Source: Mycteria americana (Eukaryota > Chordata > Aves > Ciconiiformes > Ciconiidae). Taken from it: 64,000 nt of DNA. The stretch is from NCBI RefSeq assembly GCF_035582795.1, contig NC_134365.1, positions 142,689,077 through 142,753,076 on the forward strand. The letters run 5' to 3'. The notes beneath the pieces are model-generated. The model did no database searches, was not told the DNA's origin, and saw only the letters and a list, made by a program, of their open reading frames with translations. Shown here piece by piece: positions 39,156 to 52,600 of the stretch (position 1 is the first letter of the stretch; every line of letters begins with the position of its first letter). A program made the translations under genes and the position numbers.

Positions 39156-39353
39156 CAGTGGTTTTCAAATTTTTCCATTTGAGGCACAGAATTATTTAGA
39201 AATTCTCTCTACATAAATACTGTACACCATAGCCCATCCTGGTTTGTGCACTACACAGTCTCTTAGAAACTGTATGTGACCCCAGAAAATGACTGCTCCC
39301 AGGAAGTCTGAGGACCCTAATATGAAAAATCATTCACTAAGCTTTGAAAACTG
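39156..39353. mobile_element. Possible short hAT-like (Charlie-type) non-autonomous element
   Basis: The left end CAGTGGTTTTCAAA resembles the hAT-Charlie terminal repeat. The right end, read in reverse, is CAGTTTTCAAAG, the same word lacking GG. The ~198-bp length fits a MITE. The flanking 8 bp on the two sides do not match, so target duplication is not supported. Confidence 0.3.
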
Positions 39354-42300
39354 CTAGCTAGTTTATGTATTATTCTCCTTCCTCCACCCCAATTTACGTA
39401 TTCTTCATAAGGAAACTTGATCAGGAAGAGAAAGATGTATGTTTAAAGATGCGTGACAACCGATGCCACTGAAACTTAACAGAATCCAAGCCTTAGATGC
39501 TAAATATAAAATTTTACTTTTCTTCCAGGTAAAATACTGAAGCTAACAATGACTGGGAGAAATCAAACTGAACCAATGTTTTTGAACAGCTGTCTAAATG
39601 CAAAGTTTAAACTACGTTTTTCTGTGGTTCAAGAAATCAGTACAGCTTGTTCAGAGCTTTTCTCCTGTGTTTTTCCTCCCTCTACTTTAAAATAACATTG
39701 TACTGTAACAACTTTGAAACAATTTTAAATTGCCAACCTTTTTTCTGTCTCAAATACAAATAGGAAATGTTAGCTCTACCTTAAACCTCTGAAAAACTCT
39801 GCACCTACTGTCTTGCAGAAAGCATTAACAAGTGAAAATAAAGACAATTAAAAAAAATCTTGTCAACCTCCCTAAGACAACCAGCTAGTTTTTAATCTCT
39901 TTGATAATCATATTTTTAGATAAATCGTATTTTAGAGAGTACTGAGAAAAAACCCTTCATATAGACACAGGAAGCAGTAGGAGAGATACAACAGATGAGA
40001 TTCGACATCCATTGGCAAAACACAAAAATATTTGTATTTCACCAAGTTTCTTATGTACATACACTGCAACTCTTCAGAGATGTATAATAATTATTTACTT
40101 ACAATAAATTTTATTAAAACAATTTATTAAGCAACATTAATTCAAAAACTTGTGATCATGTAAATTAGAAGAAAGTAGTGATAAAACAAGGATATGTATG
40201 TCAAAATGGATTGAATGAAAAGCAGCCTTGTCTGTGCTAATTAATGTGACAATTCAAGGCATTTGACATGGAAAACCAAAATGCAGCGTAAAAAGCTCTA
40301 TTCATTGTAACTAAAACAGTATACAAAAAATTACTATGAGTTAACAAGTGAAAAAAAAGCCATCCTCGCCCTCTCCTATCCAAACTGAATGAAGACTGAA
40401 TACAGGGTTTTTCTTTCTTTGGGTTTCTTCTCCACGTTTGATTAGAAATCACTAAAGGGTGCTAAATCAACAGTTACTTAATAACTTCAAAGCATAAGTA
40501 GCACTGAAAACTAAAATGCTAACAGGGAGGCTGCATTTAGGCTATGGTAAATAGGGTACTACATTAACCAGTAATGTATTCTCCAATGATATGGAACAGA
40601 TCTATGTTGTTTAACGGATTATATTATCCATTTTGACCAATAGGTGTTTTTGTGGTTTGCTTGGGTTTTTTTTTTCCACATGGATATGAACACAGAGTCC
40701 AACTTTGTTTTTTCTTTCATAATTTGTTAGAAACATTTTTTTTTTAAGATACTTTGGTCTTCTGGTCACCAAGTGGGAGACAGTATCTACTTATTTATAT
40801 ATGAACATTCATATGTATAACAGAGTTCAATTCATCAAATTGGTAAAGGAAATTATTTTTTAAATAGTGTTTGGGAAGAAAAGGAGATAGAAGGATGCAT
40901 GACTGGATTTATTGGAATCTAGTGGAAGGGCAGAGCTGCAGTGAGGCACACCTTTTGTCTCAGTTCATCAAAACACTTCTGCCAAAGCTTTAAAAGTTTA
41001 GGATCGAACTTGATCACACCACTAACTGTTAATCTACCAGATATAGTACATAAATCTTCGTAAAAACAAAACATGATAAAGAACACTGCTGTCTTAGACT
41101 GGCTGAATGGTTTTGCACATCTAAATGGTTATGTTTCCACATAAATCTGCTAATACAAACTTGCATTTAACAGGGATTCAAATGAAATATACCAAGAACA
41201 GAGCTAAAAATGGAACAAAGGATATTTGTTAACTTCTCTTACCGTAGTAAAACCCAAGAAACTTAGCTAATTTCAGAAAATATTTTTGAATGTCACACAC
41301 ATCCAGAATTAAAAGATACAGCTCTGCTGTTCCTAGGGACTTTGTACATACAAATCGGATTATTGGATGCTAGAGGATATTTATTTTGCAACAAATCTTC
41401 AGTGAAAAAAGATGTCTAAACTTCATTCATTCTTCGGCTTAGTCCAAAAACACCAGTGAAAATTTTCACTTTAAAAATTCTGTAGTCATGTAGTTATCCT
41501 GAAGGATGTAGGAGAATCATTATATGAACTTGTGAAATCTGTGGATTGCAGAGGACTTTGTGCAGTTCTGAGGAAGTCACAATGGCTTTTATGTATGGAA
41601 CTCTGTGACACGGTCTAATGATTTTGGTGGGTTTTTTCATGCTTGTGCTTTAGTTAAGACTTACATATAGGAGTTCAGCTGGATGAACATATCAGCTATG
41701 CCATGTGAGAATAAAGATCCAGTTTTTGTAGTCACTACAGCCATAGTTTCTGACTATCAAATAATACTTGTCTAAGCTACCTCAAGTCACACACAGAACA
41801 GGATCTTTAAAGAAAGATGGGCTTGAATAGACAAGAAAAAATATATTTCATTGGATCTACTAGATAATGTATTTTATTATACTTCCTGGATGTGAAGTCA
41901 GAAAAAACAGATGAACTTGCAAGTCCCCACCCTTTGTAGGTCCTTCAAGAAGCAACAATCACTCAGCTAAATACATTACAAAATTGCAAGTGGGCAAGGG
42001 TTTACTATATTTCCACCAACTTTAAAAAGCTTTAGTGCAGACACCACCCTGGAAGACACTGGTAGAGATTCAGTGACAACAGTGCCATCTACTGAGTGAA
42101 CCTCTATGCTTCCTGAAGCATGTAGGCTTTCCTCCAAGCTCTGCAACTCAAGAATACAGCCTAACCCTACCTCATTTCATGACCACAACACAAGGTGGCT
42201 AGTTTCTGGATGGCACATCCTACTTAATTAGGATATACAGCCATCTTAATATTAGAAGTCTTGTTAATAGCTTTTGGAAAATTGCATTAGTCTAATTTTT

Positions 42301-45069
42301 CCAGATTAGAGCATAATTGTTAGCCTAAAAAGAAAAAATCAGTGAAAAACAGATTATGGAGCCAGGCTGTCAAACGTGGTAATTAATATAATACTCATTC
42401 CCCATTGCTTGTAGCAGCCACTGGTCTAAATGCAACACTTTTGAAACAGTGATACAACAACTCATTCTGTAACACAGCTTCTTGCAGATAGCTGCCTCAT
42501 CAGGCTTGCAAGATAATAGGTTAATTTTCATACTTAAAAATATAGAAAAATCTCTCAAACTGTATCAAAAAGTATTAAGTTCTTCATGGGCTAGACATGT
42601 TGCCACTGATCTCTTTCAGTGAAGTACAATACTGACTATTCTTAATTAACGAGGATACAGCTAGAAGTGATTTTTAATTTTACAGAAAATTTTAAATTCG
42701 ACAAGTGGCAACAAAAGTTTTCAGCTTTTGGCTTGGTACAAAATGGGGAACAACCTGCCTAAGCAGCAGTAGTAAAAAATATTTGTAAGAATTACAAATC
42801 ATTCATTAGTGAACTAAATAAAACTATGGCAAAAATGGTAATTCAGTTCTTATGTTGATTCAAAGGGACTCTATATCTGGGACTAAGGCGGCAGTCTATT
42901 AGCAGAAGATGGCCTTTCTATTTGTCATTTATAAAACCAACAGCTACAAAAATTTACTTCTCTAAGGATACAGAAAAACTACAATCCTGAAGAGCAAGCA
43001 AAATGCTAAAAGCTTCAGAAAGCATAAATTATGAGGGAAGGTTAAAGGAATGAAGTTTGTTAAATTTAAAAAAAAAAAAGTAGAGGAAGAACATAGGATA
43101 TCCCAGGAGAGCAAAAGATTCACAGAAAGATTTAGAAAAATTTAGGACAGACATTTTAAGCATATACAATTCTGTCTCAATGCAAAGAATTCATGAAGAT
43201 CTTGAACATCTCTTGTGTTCTTACCCATATGTAAGCACATGAGATGGAAATCTAGGAGTCTTTCAATCCTGCAGTGTCACTGTGAGCAATCATTCACTTT
43301 ACAGAACCCAAGATGAAATGTTTGAGATGCACTTAGTAGGTGGAGCTAGCTGGCTTGAGGAAAACAAAACAAAAAACCAAACAAAAAAATCAGGTTCTCA
43401 CTGGCTTGACAGCACTGGGACTACAATGCTTCCTTGTAGGTATCCCTAATGTCTAACTGTATCAGATTTACAAGTGGTGTTTCTTGTCTTACAAATGTTT
43501 TATGGAAACAAGTATCTGTTACTGATCTTCTGCTAAGAAAATTTTAGTTCAAAGTATAAAATAAGAAATAAGGCTATGTTATTTTCTCATGCAGTTACAA
43601 CACACTGAACCTAATTCCTCAAGGCATGTAAACATATGCTTAACTTAAAGTAGGTGGACAACCTAATGAAGGGACTATTTCCTCACTCCAAAATTACTCA
43701 GTGCCCTACATGCTAGTGCTCACAAAGCATATTTTATATTGGCTGTCCACAACTGCATGCTACCAGTACGTGTTTGCATGTCTGCATAAGTAGAGAGGAA
43801 GAGAGGGCAGTAGCTTCAGGAGGGAAGAGAGGAATTCCCAAAAGGGAATTATGACTTGGTTGGGAGGTACACTAACTCCTGCAGCCAAGGAAAAGTCCCA
43901 ACTCCCCCAGTGAAGAACAGCCTATATATCGAATATAACTCAGCTGCAATAGGGACTCAAGAAGCAGTTAGCTAACTCTGCTTGGCACTGCCCCCTCTCC
44001 TCTCCCTTCCCACCATTTCTGCTTCCTGATCAGAGTTGCTACTTCTTATGTTCCAGTATTGTGTTAGGGCTTCTCTAGCTAGATAGATCTAGACACTCAG
44101 ACTGCTAGAATCACTGCAAAAAAAGAAAGGTTGTGGTACTGTACAATAGTTGGCCTCCAGCAGTCTCCCTGTACAACCTAGGCTGACAGCATGTTTACCC
44201 TGATCACGTAGACATTCTGGGCTGAGTGTCAGCAAGCTCATTTATCTCTGCTTGACTCTTCTGGGTAGGTACAAAATTGTAAGGGCATGCACCCACAAAG
44301 CAGGCAGAATGCCTGTGCTCTGGAGATTAAGCTCTCCAGCTTGTTGCATGCTGAGTGGGGAATACGCACATAAAACCTGAATCTGGAGCATTACAGTTCA
44401 GTGGCTCAGAGACCTTGTGACCCAGAGAATCACAATCCCTTCTCCCTCTTTTCCATCTGAAGATGTAATTGCTGCAGCCTTTGAAGAGGTTGAGCTTAGG
44501 AACACAAGACTGAAAGGGACCACTGGAAGGGTGACTGCATTCAGTTCCACCCTTGTCAGCAACTAAGTGAGAGATGTCTTGCTCAGGAAGGTTGACAGAA
44601 CGTGTACTCCACATGGCACTACAAATGCAAAATTTTTCCTGTAATCTGTAACAATCAAACTGTAGTAAAATGAAAAAAAATATAGCCATAAAATTCACAT
44701 GCAGACAAGAAAGAAAACCAAAAGCAAAATCAATGTTTTAGGCTCCTGCAATAACAGAAAGTTTGATAAATAAATAAAAGTTGCAATTGATCCTACAGAG
44801 GAAGCCCATATCACACAGGAAAAGCAAAACAAGATACAACACTTCAGATCTTATCTGGGGATGCAATCCCTTCTGCCTTAATCTTTGATAGTTTAAGGCT
44901 AAGCGGGACCTACCCATTAAGCATTTCAGGATTTCAGTTACAATGACACTGCTAATCACCTGAACACTTTGCCTGTGTGCAGCCAGTATTTTACTGAAGA
45001 CCAAAAATGATGTTAAAAAGCCAATTCACAAGCCATAGAGGAGAGAAAATTATTCTCACTGACTTTAAT

Positions 45070-45109
45070 GGTCCTGAAAGGTGGCAGTAGGTCCTGAAGC
45101 ATGGCAGTA
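45070..45109. repeat. 20-bp imperfect tandem repeat
   Basis: GGTCCTGAAAGGTGGCAGTA followed directly by GGTCCTGAAGCATGGCAGTA, 17 of 20 positions identical. Confidence 0.85.
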
Positions 45110-48100
45110 AGCCTTCATTTCCCAGCTTCTGAAACTGTTTGTTCTGTTGTACAATCCCATCAATAAATGCAGCAATTGACATCTAAAAATATCTTAGATC
45201 CCTTGTTCCCTCTTGTGTACTTGGTTGGCTTTTCTAGAATTTCACCTCTCATTGCTGCTTAAGAACCTTTCATAGTACCTCATCTAAATTTATAGATGAC
45301 TAACACATACCTTCTTCACTTTGTTCTCCTGAAGCATAACACATCATCTTTCTTGCCTTTATAACTAACTTCTTATAATTGGTGGTAAATATCAACATCC
45401 AGAAAATGGGTGGCTCTCCTCCCCCTACTTGCTTGGCTGTAAGAAGACCCATATGATTAATTAAAGAGGACGTACTCCCTTTTGACTTATGTAATCAATA
45501 AAACATGACTTCGATCAGCAGGTGTATGGTATTATTTCATTGCCTTAAGACATATACTCATTTTCCCTTTTGCAAACATAAAAACATGACCTGAAAGAAT
45601 AAAATTCACTTAATTCATATTCTTATGGTAAAAAGATCTTGTTTGCTGACATCCAGCACTGGGAGGGGTTTCATTTTCTGAGAGCTTATAGGCTCAACTA
45701 TAGCAACTGTTGTGAATCTCAGCTGATACCTGAATTAAATTACATTTAACTTTAAGTCATTCCAAGTAATTTGTTACTAATAGTGGGTTTAACAGCTGTT
45801 CATGTAAATCATTGTGAAAGCTTTTAAATTACTGGATTTATTCAAGTCTTTAGATTCTTTTTTAATATTCAAACCAAAACGAATTATAATCTGTTTATCC
45901 TCTTTGCCAAGGCGCCTGCAGAACAAGAAAAATAAAGTCAGTCATTTCTGTGTGAAACACATAGTGCATGATGCTCCTATCAATGGTACAAAAATATGTA
46001 AGCAAATCCATGTTTCGAGCACAACATGAAGTAGTGAAATAGGAAACTGCAATTTTTGAGTCAAGTGTATTACCCAAGAAAACACTTAAGCATATTCTGG
46101 AGCTTTTACTCTCCAGGAAAAGAACTTAGTCATGTAAGTTTCAGTGATGTGGAGAACTTTTTAGCTTTAAGGTAAATAAAACACAAACAAACATACAAAG
46201 GTTAAAACAAAAGGTTATGAGGACTGTGTATGCAAAACATTGTGTTGCATGCTTAATAACCCCATGGATACGGATCCAAGTATTTTCACCTTATCTCACA
46301 TGCACGAACAATAAAAACAAAGTGATTTTAACATATTATTACAAAGCCAGAGAAAATAGACTTGTCTGGGTTAAGAAGGGCTAGCTATATGCAGCTAATT
46401 TACAGCCGTTCAAAAATCTGGACATCCAGCATGTATATGTACCATGTAACACCATAAAATTTAAAACTCAGCAAAGGTTTATTCATCTGCTTTGGTATGT
46501 GCCCAGATACCAGGTTAAATTCATTAAAAAATGTACATGGAGTTAACTGTGTTCTTCAGACTTTGCAGGATTCAAGTCTACTTGCATGATTACACCTCAG
46601 TAACCCAAGTTCACCCTTCTCAATAAGCAGACATGAGGTTCAGAGGCATATCATTAACTATCCATTTTCATGGTTACTGTACCTCCACCACAGTATGCCT
46701 CCCACAACTCAGAAGTTATTAAAATAAAGTCCTCATCACTTGAAACAGGCTTAAAATAAAATAATAAAAAAGTAGTAAACAAAAAAAATCAATTGCACAA
46801 TTCTCAATCTAAACTTCTTTTCACTCCTTAAAAAAACCAACCCCACAAATACTACTGCTGAGACATTTGAGACAAATATTTAAGACAGCTTGAATAAAAC
46901 TTAGATCAGCATTTTCACTTACTTGTGCATCTAGAAAACTACGGTCCACCATGAATTAAAAGTTCTGCATGGACTTTCATCCCATTTCATTCTGTTAGTA
47001 AGAAGACTTAGTCACACTGAATAAACCTAAACAGTGTCTATATTGGGAAGACTTTCCTGTGTTTGAATGTAGCTTTGAAGAATCAAGTAAGCTAACATTA
47101 CACTGATTATCACTGATGAGCCAGAGTAAAGCAAAGCAAATTGAGGTCATCAGCATGTCACGTAACCTGACTGTCTTGAAATGTGCACAATAAGTTTTGT
47201 AACACAGAAGACCACTTAACCCTAAAACAGTTCATCTTGTGTATTACACTTTAATTTTATGGGCTTTTTTCATAAAGGTTGTCTTTAGGATTTATTTCCA
47301 GTTTAAATACTCAAAAGTTTTCCATAAGCCTTATGTTTTCTCAGACGAACTGGTGGTTTACATGCCAGAAATAGTAAATATCTCTTCTTTTGAGGAGGAT
47401 GGAGGAGGTGGAGTTGTGATCAAAATACTTACACTTTTCTCTAATTAGAACAATGATCAAGATACCTGACTAATGTAGCTTTTTCTTGTTAACAAGTACA
47501 GGTGTTACTATGCCAGCAAATACAATTAAAGACAGATTTTTTAGAACATTTGGTAATTAGAAAGTGGATGAATCCACTTCAGGTACAACTGCCACACAAT
47601 CTCATTACTCACCCTCTTGAAATTTTTGCCACAACAGCGTACACTCTTGCAGCAGAAACACATGCTTTCTTAGAATAGCAGAATATTACTATTTTAAGTA
47701 TTGAAATTACTATAACAATTTTTTCCTTTTAACAGATTAACACTGTTTTGGACATACTGTATTTAGGATTTGACCTTTCTTTTGATTCTAGCTATGCTTC
47801 CACCTAAGTGAACTACTAAGGAACTAACACATTTGCCGTCTGAAGGAAAGTTGGAACATTGACTTGTTGCATAGTGTATATTGCAGAAACAAAACAGCTG
47901 TGGGCGTTCTTAACACTCATATTGTAAGGTTACAAAGAAAAATTTAATCTGGAAGCACAGAACCCATTTTCTTAAATCTACACAAGAACTAACAGATGCA
48001 TGTCATGACTACACATGACATTTTAAAGACATTTAAGGCACTATGCACAGTCTTTTTGCTAGCCTACATAGGCAGAGCCTAAGCAGCATTATCAAACATA

Positions 48101-49377
48101 ATCATCACAAAATGAGACAAGTTTAAAAAAAACAGAAAACCAACCCAAAACTCAAAAAACTTAATTTGAAAGTCAAGTTTTATTATTAAAAATGTAAAAG
48201 CAAAGGCCAAGGATGTTTTATTTGTCTTCTTATTTCCAAGACAGGAGGAGGTATGAGGACTTTGTCTATGATATTTCTCACAAATATAGGGCAAGGGTTC
48301 TTTTAAGGGATAGGCTTTGGGTGTAGGTGAGATGCATAAAGGGGCTAAATTAAAATTCAAATATGATTGTATGACACCTACAGTTAGGGCTTTAAAAACC
48401 ACCACTGACTTGCTAAAATGATGAATATTGCAATTCAAATGAATGCACTGTCAGAAAAAAAATGAATCGCTGAGAGGCCTACCTACAGACAAAAGAGACG
48501 GGACTTCCCTTATGCGAAGCTGCAACTAACCATTGCCTTGACACAGAACTGCAAAGCAGTAGAAATCTTCAAGCCAGTAGGTCACCTTGGGAGTCTGATA
48601 AAGCTCTTGTCACATCTGCTTCTGCAACTTGTATTTCAACAGTCTTGATGCCCAGCGGTGAGTTACCTGCATGGAAAAAATGAAAGAGGGGACTGATGAG
48701 GGAAGTTACCTCCTTCCCTCACAACTGCCCAGTCAAAATCGGATAGTGTGTCCGTGCGGGAAGATTTTGCTTCATCTCAAGAACACTGGCTTGCTTCTTG
48801 AACTTCAGTATTTCTTGAACGTTTCAGAAAAACCCCCACCCAACACAACCCACAATTAACTATTCTTACAGTCAGCAACCCTTAAGAGATGGGTTTACAC
48901 ACCGTTACTTTACTCTTTCCTTGCAGTTTTACATAGATTTGCGCCTTTTTGTTTATGGTTCCAATTATGACCCAGCAATAATAGTATCCTTGTAAATCTC
49001 TACACAGGCACGCAAAAGTTCTGCGAGGAAACGCTGTCTAAAATGCCAAAAGGCGAGCAACTCCCCAGTCTCTCCCGTAAGCAGTACCAAGCGGCATTTA
49101 AAAAGAAAAGTCCTCCACGAGAAGAGGCCCACGAAGAGAAATGGACTTCGTTTTAAAAACAGGACAACAAAACAAACTCATCCGTCCCGCCGGCTGTCGG
49201 CCCGCCCAACGGCGCTCCCGGCACCAACACCCGCCCGCAACCGCCACACGGCTCCGACCGCGCCGCGCCCGGCCCAGCCTCGCCCCGCGGCGGCACCGCT
49301 CCCCCTTGGCTCCTGCCGCCGCGGCGGAGCGCGCTTGCGCCGCTGCCACACGGGCTGCCGGCTGCTCTGGCCTCGCC

Positions 49378-49453
49378 ATGTCCGCTTCCTCCTCCCCAGC
49401 CGCGCTGCGGCCGGTCACTCACCTGATCTTTGACATGGACGGCCTCCTGCTGG
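49378..49453 (+). CDS. PUDP: PUDP (HDHD1) first coding exon; rest of gene off the right side
   Basis: Encodes the N-terminus of pseudouridine-5'-phosphatase, a cytosolic HAD-family phosphatase that dephosphorylates pseudouridine 5'-phosphate. The exon begins with ATG in GCCATGT and reads [18 protein letters not shown], then DMDGLLL. DMDG (D19, D21) is HAD motif I, whose first Asp is the phosphorylated nucleophile. [14 protein letters not shown] matches human PUDP exactly. The exon ends after the first base of the next codon at G|GTGTGT, the position expected for the human first exon. No second exon (MGKKALE-type sequence) was found in the remaining 14.5 kb. The frame is open upstream to an ATG at 49141, but similarity starts only near 49409, so the 49378 start is preferred. 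Confidence 0.93.
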
Positions 49454-49531
49454 GTGTGTAGCCTTCGCCCCTCTCCCCTGCCGCGGCCTGGCCCCCGCCC
49501 CGCGCCGGCCGGTCCCACTGCACGGCGAGGC

Positions 49532-49658
49532 CCGGCCCGGCCCGGCCGTCCGGGGGGCCAGGGGCCGTAGCTGGCGAAGCGCCGCCCCTACGCCGAGGCG
49601 CCTCCCGGGGCTGGGGAGAGCGGAGGGGAGCGGAGCGGAGCGGGCCGGGCCGGGCCGG
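49532..49658. repeat. 16-bp perfect GC inverted repeat just after PUDP exon 1
   Basis: CCGGCCCGGCCCGGCC (49532-49547) is the exact reverse complement of the 16 bases at 49643-49658, 95 bp apart. The right arm is part of GGGCCGGGCCGGGCCGG, which also fits a G-quadruplex pattern. Confidence 0.85.
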
Positions 49659-52600
49659 CCAGGCGGCCTGCACCCTGCGGCCGCTCCTTCACGGTCTCCT
49701 CGCTCCGGGCGGGCAGTCAAGGCGCCCCGGGCGGCGTTGCTTAAACCCGGCTGACAGGATGAAAGCAACAGGAAACGATTTATTTCCTTCTCCTCCTCCC
49801 GCCACCCCCTGCCTGTCGTGGGCAAATTTCGCCTGAATTAAAAGATCCGGGGCAGAGATTGGAAAGGGCGTTAAGGAACGGCGGAGGACTGAATGAGGTT
49901 AGGGTGGCTGTGGGGAGAGAGGTGAGGGGTTAAAAGCCAGGGAAAGCGGGTATGGAGAATGGGTTTCCCGTTTGCAGAGCTGGAGGAGCCCGAGGGCCGC
50001 CACGCTGCCCCGGCGCCTGCAGGTCTGCGGGCAGCGGCCGAGAGCAGCGAGTCCCTTACCCTGGGGGCTGCGTGTGCTGTGCGGGGTGCGGGAGGGCATT
50101 TTTAAGCATTTAGAGTTGCAGTCTCCAACTGAAAAGTCTGGAAAGCACTGTGATGGTCATCTCCCATATTTTGTATCAGTAGACTTTCAGCTGTGCAGGG
50201 TTATTCTGAAATCTCTGTGTCCCTCGTGCTACAGCTAGATTGGGTCTTGAGGTTTCAATAGTCGGTATGACTAGAACAGTATTTAAGTCTGCTCTTAACT
50301 ATTTGCTGAATCAGGGCCTTCTGCTGCACGTCTGCTGTAGAATAATGGAGTATTTTTGTATGTGATTTGGTTTTTGAAATAGTGTGTGTGGATAATCGCA
50401 CAGGAAGCAGCTTTGGATGTGGGTGAATTCTTAAAAAGTGTGAACTTGAGGCATGTGCCTTCTTTCTGCAAAACCCAAATTGCTGCAGTTTCTGGAAAGA
50501 CTGCTGTGAAGTCTAATGAGTTACTCTGTTTCCAAGAAACGTGTACTTTTCCCTCCTTCACGCCTATAACAGGCAAAGGCAATCCAGTTATTGTGGTTTA
50601 AAACATAAAAGACTTTACTCACACTATCATGAATAGTTTCAAGCATTTTAGAGCCTTTGGTTTCTGTTTGTTTCATCTGCACTGTCAATATGCTATGCAA
50701 AACGGTGATTGAGTTATTTCAGTTTCATTTCCAGTTTCACCACTGGAGTCTCAGTAGCCTGGGGTTATGTTGTTTTTTTTTTAATCCAGAACCAATTATT
50801 TTAATTTCATTCTTGTTTAGAAGTTTCAGGAAAGATTTTTTAGTTACTACTGATTTTTAGCATAATTTGAAAATCTGCTTCACACAGAATACTCACCTGA
50901 GTGGGACAGTGTAGGTAAGCAATATAAATATTTAGGCAGTGATATGGATACGGAGTTCTCCGAACTCCTGGGGTTCATACAGTGAAGAAACATTAAAAAT
51001 ACTCTAGATTATGAACTGTACCTCATACTGGGAAAGTAATTATAAAGGATCCATAATTCTTGGACCTAAGTTTGCCAAGACACTCAAGGTATAAACCTAC
51101 TCCTTGCTGTTATTAAATTTATCTGTTGTAAAGTACAGCTCCAGAGAAATACTCTGTCACTTTCTAGATTCAAATTAAATAGCAGACATAAATTACGGCA
51201 TTTTGTGTGCTTATATATAAAATATACTTACATGAAGAGTTTATGCATGCTGGTATAATTTATTTTTATCCCTATATATGAGGCATACTTTGCACTGATA
51301 AATTTTTGTTGTGTTGTGTTTTCATTTACCTAGTTACTGTTATGCTACAATGCGGATGCGATTTATTTTATTTTAAAAAGTTGCATAGCAAGAATGTGTT
51401 GTATTTCAGTAATCTTTCAGGTGTGATTAAAGCCATAATTATGTATAACATTAAACTGAAAATACTCTTAAGTGTCTTCCAGTACAGAGGCATAAAAGGG
51501 ACACCACCTTGATGATTTTCATAATGTATGCTTCCTGTCAGAGGACTTGTAGTATGTTTCAGCCTCTAAATACTTTGAGTTCTGTCACAACTTTAACACA
51601 ATTTTTAGTGAACCTGTTTGTTTTATGACAAGTTGTGACCCTTAGGAGGCAAACAGGCAGTCAGGAGACTGCTTGGACTTCCCCAAGATTCCTAAATGTT
51701 TCAAGAAGTTTGGAATACTTTTGGGGAAGGAATGAAGTAAGGGATGCACAGGTTAGATGCTTTCTGCCCAGCCTGTCTGATGTAAATCTTCTGAATGAGA
51801 TAAATGGTTATATTGATGTAAACCTGCATGAGAAATAAGATCCTCATCTTTAATTTTCTTACAAAATTTTAATGTCACATAGTGCTTATCGAAGATGATA
51901 AAATGAATTGCATACATATTTCTAGAAGCTATAGAAATATGCATAAAGTTACTTCTTTTGAAAGAACACAAACAAAATTTTCGGTATTGTGTATCTATAA
52001 CTACGTTTTTGTAACTTTTTAAAGTACCTCCATAGCTGGTTGTGTTTTTCAGAATCTGAAGCTTTAGGTATTGCAATAATTTTCATAACAAGGTAGTGTG
52101 TGAAAATGTATGTGACTGGTTTTGGAAGTTTTCATATAAACCTTGCCGATTTTATAGAAGAAATATTAATTGATCTATGAATTATGACAAATTGAACATT
52201 AAATTGATCTAATATAATGTGCCATGGCCTTGCTTTCTGTAGCTCACATAATTGCTTCTGATTAAAGAAGATAGGATATCTTCTGATAAGAAGATTTGCA
52301 AAATATTCGTGAATACTTCATAACTGCGAGTGTAAAACCCTTAAATGAGGTCTTAGGCACTTACAAGGTTCTTGGCTTTGGAAACAATCCAGGTGTTACC
52401 CTATAGAACCTGCATCTATATACTTTAGTGGCTAACGCTAGGCAATGTGAAAGTGTTGCTGAGTCTGATCTTCTGTGACTTTATCTCCCCCATCTCTTTA
52501 ACATAATTGAGACTGATTAAGTTGTCCTTGAGTCCCACCTTGATATATCAGCTTACCTTCAACAGGGAAGTTCTTGCCTCTGAACTGCCAGTGGAAGTAC

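Larger units (their letters stand above)
34408..49100. other. Non-coding DNA between the solo LTR and the CpG island
   Basis: About 14.7 kb without a recognisable coding exon. It holds a pyrimidine-rich tract (35925-35988), a 19-bp tandem duplication (37134-37171), a possible hAT-type MITE (39156-39353), a 20-bp tandem repeat (45070-45109) and assorted A/T runs. The 128-codon ORF at 36240-36626 and the 123-codon minus ORF at 44327-44698 match nothing I know. STS leader exons or enhancers may lie here but cannot be placed by eye. Confidence 0.6.
49150..49760. promoter_or_regulatory. CpG-island promoter of PUDP, possibly bidirectional
   Basis: Abrupt rise in G+C and dense CpG dinucleotides in an otherwise AT-rich window. 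It has many GC-box-like words (CCCGCC, GCCCCGCCCC) and no obvious TATA box near the coding start. It surrounds PUDP coding exon 1, so it is the PUDP promoter/5' region. STS points the opposite way and its start-codon exon seems to have untranslated exons upstream, so the same island could also drive an STS leader on the minus strand; that part is inference. Confidence 0.85.

Noticed and set aside
44470..44620. Possible CR1-like LINE fragment (AGACTGAAAGGGACCACTGGAAGGG)
   Set aside because: Resemblance is limited to a short word; no CR1 3' end repeat or longer alignment could be supported by eye.
49098..49825. Several Arg/Ala/Gly-rich minus-strand ORFs of up to 136 codons across the CpG island
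   Set aside because: High G+C lacks stop codons by chance; no domain, and they overlap PUDP exon 1 antisense.
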